From Euphorbia lathyris (Eukaryota > Streptophyta > Magnoliopsida > Malpighiales > Euphorbiaceae): a stretch of 64,000 nucleotides of DNA. This document shows, piece after piece, positions 23,731 to 34,261 of the stretch. The DNA lies in assembly GCF_963576675.1 (NCBI RefSeq), contig NC_088915.1:5337001-5401000 (forward strand), read 5' to 3'. The notes under the pieces were generated by a model. That model searched no databases. It was not told the origin of the DNA and saw only the letters and a list, made by a program, of their open reading frames with translations. The position numbers and the translations under genes are program-made. The first letter of the stretch is position 1; each line of letters starts with the position of its first letter.

Positions 23731-24242
23731 GCTTAATACATCATTTGCCCCTGAACTTGTCTAAAATGGTTGATTGGCCCCCTGAACTTTCAAAGTGTCT
23801 CGATAGCCCCCTGAACTTGCATAAAATGTTCAGTTAGCTCCCTGAACTTGTGTAAAATATAATCAATTGATCATTCGGTCGTAAAAAAGTAAGTTAAATA
23901 CGGAAGATATATTTCACGCATCTTAGAATGTTATTATATAATTAAAAAATAGATTAAAAAGGAAGTTATTGCTTGCTCAACTATACAACTTGTCTTCTCT
24001 AATATTAGAATCGTATACTCCGATTTTGGTCGTTTTACTTTTTTTAAGACTCGTGGAATACATCTTTCGCATTTAACTTACTTTTTTACGATTGAGTGAT
24101 CGATTGATTACATTTTACGCAAGTTCAAGAGGCTAATTGAACATCTTATGCAAGTTCAGGGGACTATCGAAACACTTTGAAGATTTAGGGGGCCAATCAA
24201 GCTTTTTGGACAAGTTTAGAGATCAAATGATGTATTAAGCCT
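23731..24242. mobile_element. MITE with long inverted repeats (younger of a pair)
   Basis: Left arm GGCTTAATACATCATTTGC...CCCCCTGAACTTGC; right arm GCAAGTTCAGGGGACTATCG...CAAATGATGTATTAAGCC. Same family as 23090-23605, about 130 bases away in the same outer element. No coding region. Confidence 0.75.
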
Positions 24243-24795
24243 AAGTTTGGTGACCAATAATACATTTAACTCATACAAATTGAGTAAAATTTAGTGGCCA
24301 TGGGTGTAATTTACTCAGAAAAAACTATATAATAAAAAAATATAAATCAAGGAGGAGAATAAAAAGGTGATGACCCAAAATCAAAACAAAGCTAATGTAA
24401 AAGAAAGAAAGAAAGAGGAAAAAAGAAAAGACCATTCATATTCCATGCATGGATGATACTATATGATATATACATATACATTCATTCATTCATCCATGGT
24501 GATATAGATGATATGATAATGATACCAAACAAACAAGAGTAGTAGAGGAAGAAAGAGTATTTTTTTCAGTTAGAATTCAATCTTATGCCCAAATTTTCGT
24601 TCTCTCTCTGAATTTTTTTTTCCATCTTTCTCCTTCTTTGATAATAACCTCTTCTCCTTCTTCTCCTTCACGCCGCCTCTCTCCCTGACCTTATTTACCA
24701 ACAACATCACTTCGCCACTCTCTTTGCATTTCTCTCTAAATTATTCTCAAAATCCGATCCTCCCTTTTAAGGAATTCAATTTCAGTTTATCAGCT

Positions 24796-27700
24796 ATGGC
24801 TTCTTCTTCTTCTTCTGTTACTGGTATGTAATCACTGTTTTAGTGTCTATTGTATCTGTTTCTTCCTACATTGTTTTTTTCTGAATTGGGGGTTTCTTAA
24901 TTTTGCTTGTTGTGTTGATATTTGTTGTAAATGTTTGATTTCTATGTGGAATTTTGATGATCGAGTGTTGATATTTACCTGGGGTTTGGATTTTTTGAAT
25001 GACTCGATTGAATTTAAGGTCTCGTTGTTAGTGCAATGGTTTTTTGTTGTTTGGACGTAGAAATCGAGGAAAAGGTGTTTGAAAAATGGTAAAATGGACT
25101 GATCATGATGATCATGACTCTTGAAGTGACACGTGGACTCTGTTTTTGAAGTCAATTGATTCCTGGTGTAGAATAATCTGATCATGCTGTTATATGTTTT
25201 TGTTTCATCTGCTGGTGGAGATTGTTTTCTGATAGCTTGTTATCTGAAAATTTGACATTTTATAATGTTCTTCCCAGAAATTGGGGAAATTGGGGAAATT
25301 TGACAATGCTGGATGTTGATTGTGATGAAATCATAAGTTGTTAGTTGATAATGCTATCATATGATGAATGAGTTTTGATTAAATCTATGTTGCACGGAAA
25401 CTTTTTCGTTAATTTTTCTTAGAAATAACGTTTCTCAGTATCCATTTCCAGTTTCCGTTTCCATGCAACGTAGGATTACATTTTTTTTTTGTTGTTAGGA
25501 TGTAGAAATCGAGGAAAAGGTGTTTGAAAAAATGGTAAAATGGACTGATCATGACTCTTGAAGTGACACGTGGACTCTGTTTTTGAAGTCAATTGATTCC
25601 CGGTGTAGAATCTGATCATGTTGTTATTTGATTTGTTATATGTTTTTGTTTCATTTGCCTGTGGAGATTGTTTTTTGATAGCTTGTTATCTGAAAATTTG
25701 ACATTTTATAATGTTCTTCCCAGAAATTGGGGAAATTAACAGCAGATTGGGGAAATTGGGGAAGTTTGACAATGCTGGATGTTAATTGTAATGAAATCAT
25801 AAATTGTTAGTTGATAATCCTATCATATGTTGAATGAGTTTTGATTAATGACGTAGATTACATTGTTGAACTAAAAAGCGCGGCCTGGTGCAGTACGCGT
25901 CCCCGCTAAGCGAGGGTCTGGGGAGGGGTCCCACCACAAAGGTGTACTGGGGGCAAGCCTTCCCTTGCCAATTTTTTTTTTTTTGGCTAGAGGCCGCTCC
26001 TGAAAAATGGACTGATCATGATGATCATGTCTGTTGAACTGACACGTGGACTCTGTTTTTGAAGTCAATTGATTCCCGGTGTAGAATCTGATCATGTTGT
26101 TATTTGATTTGTTATATGTTTTTGTTTCATTTGCGGGTGGAGATTGTTTTAATAGATTGTTATCTGAAAATTTGACATTTTATGATGTTCCTCCCAAAAA
26201 TTGGGGAAATTAAGAGCAGATTGGGGAAATTGGGGAAGTTTGACAATGCTGGATGTTAATTGTATTGAAATCATAAATTGTTAGTTGATAATCCTATCAT
26301 ATGATGAACGAGTTTTGATTACATCTATGTTGCACGGAAACTTGTTTCCGTTACCATTTTCTAGCTAATTTTTCTTAGAAATAATGTTTTTCGGTATCCA
26401 TTTCGTTTCCAGTTTCTGTTTCCATGCAACATAGGATTACATTCTTTTGCTTATGGATCATTTCTGATGATTTCGAAAATTTCGGTATTGAAGGGTTTTC
26501 GTGATCTACATGCCTTGTTTGTTTGGTAGAAAAGAATTCTGAAGATAGTTACAATGTATAAAATGGAACCTGGAAGAATTGAACATGATTATGATGAATG
26601 GGAGAAGCTTCTGGGCGAGATACCGAATGCTACTTCTGGTAATCCACATCCCGAGAAAAGTGTGTCTCTGAATTGGGGGTCTGTTAATTTTGTTTGTTGT
26701 GTTGATATTTGTTGTAAAAGTTGGATTTTTATGTGGAATTTTGATGATTGAGTGTTTCTATTTTCCTGGGGTTTGGCTTTTTTGAATGACTCGATTGAAT
26801 TTAAGGTCTCGTTGTTACTGCAATAAAATTTCTGTGTTTTTTTGTTGTTTGGACGTAGAAATCGAGGAAAAGGTCTGATCATAAAAAATGGACTGATCAT
26901 GATGATCATGTCTCCTGAACTGACATGTTGACTCTGTTTTTGAAGTCAATTGATTCCCGGTGTAGAATCCGATCATGTTCTTATCTGATTTGTTATATGT
27001 TTTTGTTTCATTTTCCGGTGGAGCTTGTTATCTGAAAATTTGACATTTTATAATGTTCTTCCGAGAAATTGGGGAAATCGGGGAAATTTGACAATGCTGG
27101 ATGTTAATTGTGATGAAATCATAAATTGTTAGTTGATAATCCTATCATATGATGAATGAGTTTCGTGTCCGTGTCCATTTTCGTTCATAGGCTATTTTAT
27201 GAAGGTTATGTTTTAGAAATAACTTTCCTGTTGAGTTTCCGTGTCCATTTCCATTTCTGTGTCCGTGTCCATGCAACATAGATTGTTCTAATCCTATCAT
27301 AATTTCGGAAATTTCGGTATTGAAGGGCTTTTGTGATCTACATGCCTTGTTTGTTTGGTAGAAAAGAATTCTGAAGATATTTACAGTGTATAAAATGGAA
27401 CCCGGAAGGACTGAACATGACTACGATGAATTGGAGAAGCTTCTCGGCGAGATACCGAATGCTACTTCTGGTAATCCACATCCCGAGGAATCTGCACTGA
27501 AAAGTGTGTCTCTGAATGGCGGCATGCCTACCATTTCTGTGAATTTTTATAAAGGTACCATGACCGAAAAAGTCCAAAGTAATGGGAATCTGGATGAAAG
27601 AAAGAGGTTAATCAATAAAACACAAGGATCTCCGATCAGGGGGATTGAATCCGGGGACACGAATCTTCCTGATGATCAATCATTGACATCTGCATTTGCA

Positions 27701-30700
27701 GATTTGAATTTCAATAACGGAAGTGCTTCAGCGAATTATAAGTCAGCGAATTTTAAGTCCTCGTCAGCGCATTCTGTTTCATTAGATTGCAAGCTCGGAA
27801 ACAGCAGGAGTAATTTAGTTCCGAACATGACCGGTACTCCATCTGTCCAACTCCAGAATGGTATGTGTTGCGGATTTGATGAGTGTAACATCACGGAAGT
27901 AAACCACGAGAGTTCAAAATTGTTAAAGCTTCATTCGCAAGAAGCAAAGCAGATGTCTATTGGTTATTGCCAGCCTCAGGCAATCGAAAATTTATCTGCT
28001 GCGTTGCCGTTGGCGCACAGTGTGCAAGGTTTTCAGTTTCTGTCCAATGTGGCTGTGCCTCCTGGCATGGAGTTCCCGTTAATGTCTGATCAGCGGCAAT
28101 ACTTTTCTGATGTACAACCGGTGCTTCCTTGCTTACATTCTCAACAACTGAACCAGCCCCGAATCAGCTGGAGGAATATCGAAGAGGAGCAGTTTTATAG
28201 GCATCAGCAGTACTTATATCTGCAGCAACTGCGTAATCAACGATTAGAAGCTCAGCATCCTATTCAAGCAAATGGAAATCTGTCTGCAAAGCTGATGAAT
28301 CGGAGTGCGAGACAACCTTATTTGGAGGTGCCGATATCTCATCAACTTCAGCAATCTAATCAAGACCAGTTTTGGAATAATTATGCGGTAACAAAGGGTC
28401 TCAACCAATCACACAATAACATCAACGTTATGGATAAAGTCGGTAAACAGTTTCCCGAAAAGATTCTCACTCGATCACAAGGACAGAACACTCTGAAAGC
28501 TGTGAAGTTTGCTTCAGTACCGGGAAATGATTCACTTTCCAATCTCAATCAGAACGGGAAAGTTCTGCCAAATGCTCATCTTCGCCATACGTTATCTTCT
28601 CCTGTTGCAGGTTGCTTTCAGTTGGATCATTTGAGCTCATGGAATTTTCCCCCTGATATTACCGATCTTAAAAGCTCGAACCTTAGGCCTCAGCCTCAGA
28701 AATATAATTCGGTAGACGAGATAACAGGCAGAGTATATCTCATGGCAAAGGACCAACACGGTTGCCGCTTCTTGCAAAGAAAATTTTCTGAGGGCACTCA
28801 ACAAGATGTTGAGAAGATTTTTCTTGAAGTCATTGATCATATCGTGGAACTGATGACAGATCCTTTCGGGAATTATCTAGTCCAGAAGTTGCTCGAAGTT
28901 TGCAACGAGGAACAGCGAAATCAAATACTTTGTGCAGCTACACGAAAACCCGGGGAACTTGTTAGGATTTCATGTGATATGCACGGGTTTGATCTCTTTC
29001 TCTCTCTCTCTCTCTCTATGTCTAATCAAGATCCGAACTTTTTCACGTTCCTGTATTAACTTGTGTTGTGTCACCGCAGGACTCGGGCTGTTCAGAAGGT
29101 AATTGAAACCCTCAAGACTCAAGAGCAATTTTCCATGGTTGTCTCCTCTCTGAAGCCTGGCATTGTGACTCTTATAAAGAATATGAACGGTAACCATGTT
29201 GCGCAGCGCTGCTTGCAGTATTTATCACCTGAATACAGCGGGGTAAGAAACATATTTTTGGGTCGTGAAAACGTTGTTGGTATGCTTTCTTTCAATACAT
29301 TAGACAAAATAAAAAAAATTAGAACTATGTGCATGATTCTTTTTCTGTTTTAATTATCAATTGGTTTTGTTCGCCTTCAGTAAACGAATGACTGACCGTG
29401 TTATCTGGTTTCTTTTGCAGTTTCTTTTTGATGCTGCAACTGCTAACTGCGTTGAACTTGCCACTGATCGACACGGCTGTTGTGTACTGCAAAAATGCCT
29501 CAGCCATTCTGACGGAGAGCAAAGACAGCGTCTAATCAGTGAGATCACATCCAATGCTCTAATTCTTTGCCAAGATCCATTCGGGTACCAATTCTCCATT
29601 TTGTTTTAATATTTTCACTATTTTCCTTCGATGTTCCCGCTACATGAAAAGCTGCTTGTTTTTCGTTTTTTTTCATTCGTTCGCTGTTTCATGGAAGATA
29701 TGAATGAGAGGAAAGAGTCATATAGCAAATTCCATTTGCTTTTAGGGACATGATCTGTTTTAAAATGTGAATGATAAAATCGTACTGATAAGGTTCTCTC
29801 CGTCCTACTTTTTCTCCCCTGTATTGTGTGTATGATTGAGGGCGAGCCTTTGCGCAATGGTAAACGTTGTTGTCGTATGACTGAGAGGTCACGGGTTTGA
29901 GTCTTAGGAGCGGCCTCTTGTCAAAATATTGGCAGGGGAAGGCTTGCCCCCAGTACACCCTTGTGGTGGGACCCCTCCCCGGACCCTCGCTTAAGCGGGG
30001 ACGCGTAATGCACCGGGCCGTCCTTTTTTTTTTATTATTATTATTGTGTGTATGATTCTCGAATCTTTTTGACAAAAAGGCGTATTCTATACACTTTAAT
30101 CTGGATGAAGCAATCAGATCTATACATATTTCTGATTGGCTGGTTACCGTTGAGCGCCTCACCAGCTCGGTTTATAGAAATTAATGTTCTTGATTCTTTA
30201 CGGTGAATTAAGATTGCATTAGTCCTGAAGATGGTGTGAATAGAGTAATTTATTGATAAGATTATAGTGCACCGGTAAACGTTGTTGTCGTGTGACCTGT
30301 TCGAGTCTTAGGAGCGGCCTCTTGCCACAAAAATTGGTAGGGGAATGCTTGCCCCCAATACACTCTTGTGGTAGGACCCTCACCGGGCCGCCCTTTATTA
30401 GATCTTTGAAATCTAAATTTCAATTTTGCAGGAATTACGTCGTGCAATTCATCTTTGAGCTTCGACTTCCTTTGGCAGCAGCTGATATTCTTGAGCAGCT
30501 GGAGGGAAACTTTGGGGACTTGTCTATGCAGAAGTATAGCAGTAATGTGGTAGAGAAGTGCTTAAAATACACAAGCGAAGAATGGCGTGCTCACATTATT
30601 CGGGAGCTGATAAATAACGTTCACTTGGATCAAGTCATGCAAGATCCTTACGGCAATTATGTTATCCAAGCAGCGTTACATCAATCAAAGGTTAACAAAT

Positions 30701-31697
30701 TTTCTTTTATTCAGCCTCATTATTCGTCTTTTACAAATATATTTCGTTTTAACTTGTTTAATCTGTTCATTGTAAGGGGGGACTATCCTTGTAATCATAA
30801 TATCAAATGGGGAGAGAGCGACTTTACATTGTAATAGTCGTTGCCTGTAAACCTCGACTTGGTATAAGAAACACTATAGGGGGAGTGACCTGTCATGTTG
30901 GACTTGTCACTAGGTGTGCCCGCATTCTACATCTCTGGTAGTTGCCCCCCTACTACTACGGGATGGGGCCTCTTGGATATAACACTGTTGCTTATATATG
31001 AATAACATCATCCGTGTATTATTCACTCTTGTGTGTCTTATATATTATCCATGCTTGTGTATGAATTTGCCATAGTCATGGTTTCTCCCGAGTACCGTTA
31101 CCTGGCTCTGATACCAAATGTCACGGGGCCAGTCGTTGGGACCCGTGTGGCGCTTATTTGTCTTCCCCGAAGTAAGCCACCCAATACAATCATATAGGCA
31201 ACCATCACATTCATACACAAGCATGGATAACATATAAGACACACAAGAGTGAACAATACACGGATGATGTTATTCATATAGAAGCACCAGCGTTACATCC
31301 AAGAGGTCTCATCCCATAGTAGTAGTAGTAGGGGGGCAACTACTAGAGATGGTAGAATGCGGCATATCTAGTGACAAGTCCAATGTGACAGGGCACCAAT
31401 ATGAGATCTATAGATGTTGTCCTCGTCGTTTTTGCCTTAGCTTAATGTTGCCATGTTTCAAGTTAATAGACGGTTATTATCAACAAATTAAGCGTTGAAG
31501 AAAAAGGCCATAAAGATCATTAATTTATCCTGTTCTGTTCCGTTCCGCTCCATCTGATATGTTTGTGACTTTGTTCATGTGTTGAGTAGGGAGTTCCTCA
31601 TGCTGCATTGGTAGAGGCGATAAGACCCCATATTCCTATGCTTCGAACCAGTCCATACGGGAAGAAAGTCCTCTCGAGTAACTGTTTCAAGAAGTAA
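24796..31697 (+). CDS. Pumilio-family RNA-binding protein (APUM group, six exons)
   Basis: Cytoplasmic Pumilio proteins bind UGUA-type sites in 3'UTRs and repress or destabilise mRNAs. Exons: 24796-24823, 27387-28986, 29080-29242, 29421-29584, 30432-30690, 31590-31697; all introns are GT-AG and phases fit, giving 774 codons including stop. Alternatively exon 2 could begin at 27361 (acceptor TTGGTAG) with translation from ATG 27395 (761 aa), because that acceptor puts a stop after exon 1. The N-terminal ~440 residues are Asn/Ser/Gln-rich and likely disordered. Eight Puf repeats follow, with recognition helices HGCRFLQ, FGNYLVQ, HGTRAVQ, NGNHVAQ, HGCCVLQ, FGNYVVQ, YSSNVVE and YGNYVIQ, then a short cap ending SSNCFKK. 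Repeats 6-8 have the N-Y-Q, S-N-E, N-Y-Q code expected to read UGU. Introns hold repeats and SINEs, but no coding exon is broken. Confidence 0.93.
25876..25998 (-). mobile_element. Au-like SINE, 5'-truncated, in Pumilio intron 1
   Basis: Reverse complement of the 3' part of the SINE at 29838: GCGGCCTGGTGCAGTACGCG, AGGGGTCCCACCAC, GGGGGCAAGCCTTCCC and AGAGGCCGCTCCTGA in order. The tRNA-like head with A and B boxes is missing. Confidence 0.8.
26529..26672 (+). pseudogene. Decoy duplicate of the start of Pumilio exon 2, inside intron 1
   Basis: Encodes KMEPGRIEHDYDEWEKLLGE then IPNATSGNPHPEKSVSLN, nearly matching exon 2, preceded by the same GTTTGTTTGGTAGAAAAGAA acceptor region. The acceptor used at 27386 (TTACAG) reads TTACAA here. 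After the shared TCTCTGAAT the copy switches to intron 1 sequence (TTGGGGGTCTGTTAA), so exon and intron are joined at a short shared word. If spliced in, the frame closes about 35 codons later. Confidence 0.75.
29838..30041 (+). mobile_element. Au-like tRNA-derived SINE in Pumilio intron 4
   Basis: Head with pol III A-box-like GCGCAATGGTAAAC and B-box-like ACGGGTTTGAGTC, then GAGCGGCCTCTTG, GGCAGGGGAAGGCTTGCCCC, CTTGTGGTGGGACC and a T-rich ATT-repeat tail. A 16-bp target duplication TATTGTGTGTATGATT is perfect at 29822-29837 and 30042-30057. The body matches the Au SINE family of angiosperms as I know it. Confidence 0.9.
30265..30405 (+). mobile_element. Au-like SINE, internally shortened, in Pumilio intron 4
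   Basis: Matches 29838-30041 from GGTAAACGTTGTTGTCGTG on, with a short deletion around the B box (GACCTGTTCGAGTC) and another before CCGGGCCGCCCTTT. Ends about 25 bases before the exon 5 acceptor at 30431. Confidence 0.8.
30860..31400 (-). mobile_element. TRIM-like LTR fragment with inverted arms, in Pumilio intron 5
   Basis: The centre holds GGCTCTGATACCA (31104-31116), the reverse complement of the tRNA-iMet primer-binding site TGGTATCAGAGCC, next to an LTR-like end. The sequence left of it (CACTCTTGTGTGTCTTATA, CCATGCTTGTGTATGAATT; TAGTTGCCCCCCTACTACTA) recurs inverted on the right (31200-31390). Arms are ~190 bases. No coding region, so a short non-autonomous LTR element or rearranged LTR pair is likely. 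Confidence 0.6.
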
Positions 31698-32270
31698 CAT
31701 TATAGGTATGATACGACAACTCTTTTCACACTCGTCCTCCACTTACCCATGCTCGTTTCTTACACTTGTTCCGGGGCTAATGTAGATTTCACGAAGAAGT
31801 TGCTGTAAATTCTGTAATAAACAGGTAAAAAGAAGCTCTGTAGTTGGTTGGTGGAAAGATAGCTAAAAAGTTAAAAGCGGAAGATGGGGAATTTCGATTT
31901 TCTTGTTTTTTTTAATTCGGATATCCATCCTTTTTTGGCCATTTTACGAGCGAATTTCGGCTCGAAATGTGACAGAATATGTTTGTAGATCAGCATTTTT
32001 GGGTCATTTCGCATAGAAATAAAAGAAATTGTGAAGATGTAGAGTTGATTTGGAGGGAAATGGGGGAATTTTTGTACTAAAGCTGATTTCTTGGGGGGGG
32101 GGGGGGGGGGGGGGGGGGCAGTTGGAGATTATGCTTAACCTTTGTTGGTTTGACATTCACTTATTGTGATGTACATTCCATTTTCATACCAAGATTCCAT
32201 TTTTATCATCATTTTTGTGTTTTCTCTTTTATATGACATTTAGTTCCGTCAATACACCGTAACATGATTT
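31698..32270 (+). other. Pumilio 3'UTR and 3' flank, with a 26-base G run
   Basis: Follows the TAA at 31695-31697. It contains no ORF of note. A TGTAAATTC word at 31805 and T-rich stretches fit a 3'UTR; the polyadenylation site is not certain. At 32093-32118 there are 26 consecutive G. Confidence 0.55.
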
Positions 32271-32289
32271 ACAGAAACAATCCGTTTAA

Positions 32290-32930
32290 ACACAACACAT
32301 TATATATATATAAAGGTTACTTACATATACGTACCGTGTGGTTTGACCGATTTGTATATGGGTACGTATGGTATTTTTTTTTTTCAAATACAACTCTGCA
32401 GTTGTTGCCGTTATCAAAATCAAGGCAACTGCTCTAACACTATTAAACGAGAGGGGTAATTTCGGAAGAAAAAAGATGCGACTTTTTTTAACTTTTTCTT
32501 TGACTTTTTTGCTTTTCTTCTTCTTCGTTTGACTTTTTTTTACTCTTCTTTTTTCTTCTTCTTGAAAATTCTAGATGTGAAGAACATCTAGAAATTCTAG
32601 ACGTTCTTCAACATCTGGAAATTCCAGACATTCTGGATTTCCAAAATTTCCAGTTGGAATTTTCAGAATTTTGGAATTCCAGAATTAAAATAAAATAAAA
32701 AAGGGAAGAAAAAGGAAAGAAGAAGAGAAAAAAGGAGGAGATGGAAGAAGAAAAAGAATAGAAGGAGAGAGAGAGATAGATAGAAAAGTAAAAAAATAAA
32801 AAAAAATCAAAAGCAACAATCACATAGTTGTGTTTGTAAGAAAAATACTACAAATACTAATATGGAAATCGGTCAAACCACAAGATATTTATATGTAATT
32901 AACACTATATATAATCATATGAAATATATA
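32290..32930. repeat. Foldback MITE with pyrimidine/purine-rich core and TTC/GAA cluster
   Basis: Arms: TGTGGTTTGACCGATTTG at ~32338 and CAAATACAACTCTGCAG at ~32384 against inverse words GTTGTGTTTGTAAG (~32827) and GAAATCGGTCAAACCACA (~32865). The core is C/T-rich then G/A-rich, with an array of alternating TTC and GAA at 32564-32690. The F/S-rich ORF across it is low-complexity. Confidence 0.6.
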
Positions 32931-33262
32931 GATCATATAATATAATTATGACACGATAATACATTTTGATACTTAACGTGCATTGTATAAATATAAGAGT
33001 TGAGTGTTTGCTTTTAAGAGAACTTTGAATTGCGAATGTTTCTTAAGTTGAGAGATCGCTTTGCATATGAATGGAGGGTTAATTACGAGAAAGTGATTGC
33101 CGTTTAACTTTAGTTTCTGGGCTTTTTATTCGGAAACACATAAATATGTTCGCCAGAAATACCATATAGATGATGTCATCAAAATCTTGCCACGTGACTA
33201 ATGATTTTTTTCCATACAAATTTTGCCATATGAAAAGTAAAAAGAATATATTTTTTTAGTTT

Positions 33263-34212
33263 TAATGTATATTTACACCTTTAAACTTGACAAGTTTTGC
33301 TTAATGACACCCTGAACTTTTAAAATAACCTATCACACACTTATAGTTGGCTTTAAAAACCTATCACACACTTATAGTTGATTCATTCGGACCTCATGCA
33401 CACACTGTTCGAAACGAAGACCGACTGGACCACCTAGGCGCTCGAAATTGAGAATCCGCCGCGATTTTCTCCAATTAGTCCCTCTAGGCGTTTTATTAAC
33501 TCCTAGGTGATTTTTAGTTGTCTTGCCTCCGCCTAGGCCGCCTCGATGCCGCCTAGACCGCCTAAGTACCGTCTAAACAATAATGAACAAAAAACATTTT
33601 TATTGTGAATTTATTTTTTTGGTTTATTATAATTCAATTTTAAGTTATTTCAATGATATTGTTGTTGAAATGTTGATGTTTGCACAATTTTAAAGATGTA
33701 TCTTACAAATATATATATTTTTTTCTATATTAAAGAATTTAGATTATTATTTTTAGATAGTATAATACATATTTTAATTGAATATATATAATAATTTGTT
33801 GATTAACAAATAAAAAATACAAAAATACAAATCCGATTAATCTCCGATTAATTCCGACTAATCCTCGATTAATCCTTGAGAGCTCTGTCCGCCCGACTAG
33901 CGCCTAGCGTTTCTTACAAAATTCATTGATTTTCATCTTTGATAGATGAGGCGGTTTACAGAACGAACTCACGCACGTTTCTTTTTTTCTAAAGCACACA
34001 TGTCACCTCATACGTCAAAGATGATAGATCAACGATTTTATGTGTAGGAGGTCCGAGTGAACCAACTACAAGTGTGTGATAGGTTTTTAAAGCCAACTAT
34101 AAGGGTGTGATAGGTTTTTTAAGCCAACTATAGGTGTGTGATAAGTTATTTTAAAAGTTTATGGTACCAATAGGCAAAATGTGCCAAGTTTAAGGATGTA
34201 AATATGTATTAC
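33263..34212. repeat. Foldback element with ~150-bp inverted ends
   Basis: Left: TGTATATTTACACC, AACCTATCACACACTTATAG (twice, 33325-33385). Right: CTATAAGGGTGTGATAGGTT and CTATAGGTGTGTGATAAG, then GGATGTAAATATGTATTACG. The interior (33430-33910) is rich in CGCCTAGGCG-type words. No coding region. Confidence 0.65.
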
Positions 34213-34261
34213 GTCATTTTTTTTTATTTTGTACATGGAATTTTTTTTTTGATGATGTATC

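Larger units (their letters stand above)
22640..24310. repeat. Outer foldback element holding two related inner MITEs
   Basis: Starts AGGTAAATTACAC at ~22640 and ends GTGTAATTTACT at ~24303, an inverted pair. Interior segments TTAACGACCTCAAAATGAAA and AAATTAAAGTTGTTTAGAA recur. Two full inner elements (23090-23605 and 23731-24242) are inserted in it. No gene. Confidence 0.6.
24885..27130 (+). repeat. Four-fold tandem duplication filling Pumilio intron 1
   Basis: The word GACTGATCATGATGATCATG (or a shortened form) followed by GACACGTGGACTCTG and GAAGTCAATTGATTCC recurs near 25098, 25545, 26010 and 26893. Each is followed by TCTGATCATG, TTATCTGAAAATTTGACATT and AATTGGGGAAATT words. Copies differ by small indels. 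The third copy is entered by a truncated SINE. Confidence 0.85.

Noticed and set aside
23090..24242. CRISPR-like spaced repeats
   Set aside because: The repeats are two MITE copies with inverted arms in a plant genome; no short regularly spaced direct repeats.
29838..29905. Possible tRNA gene (A- and B-box-like words)
   Set aside because: The head belongs to a SINE with a 16-bp target duplication and 3' tail; no cloverleaf with a proper acceptor stem was seen.
29689..30162. 157-aa minus-strand ORF over Pumilio intron 4
   Set aside because: It crosses the SINE and intron sequence and has no recognisable domain.
32608..32823. 71-aa Phe/Ser-rich ORF resembling a membrane protein
   Set aside because: Low-complexity translation of the purine-rich strand of a MITE core.
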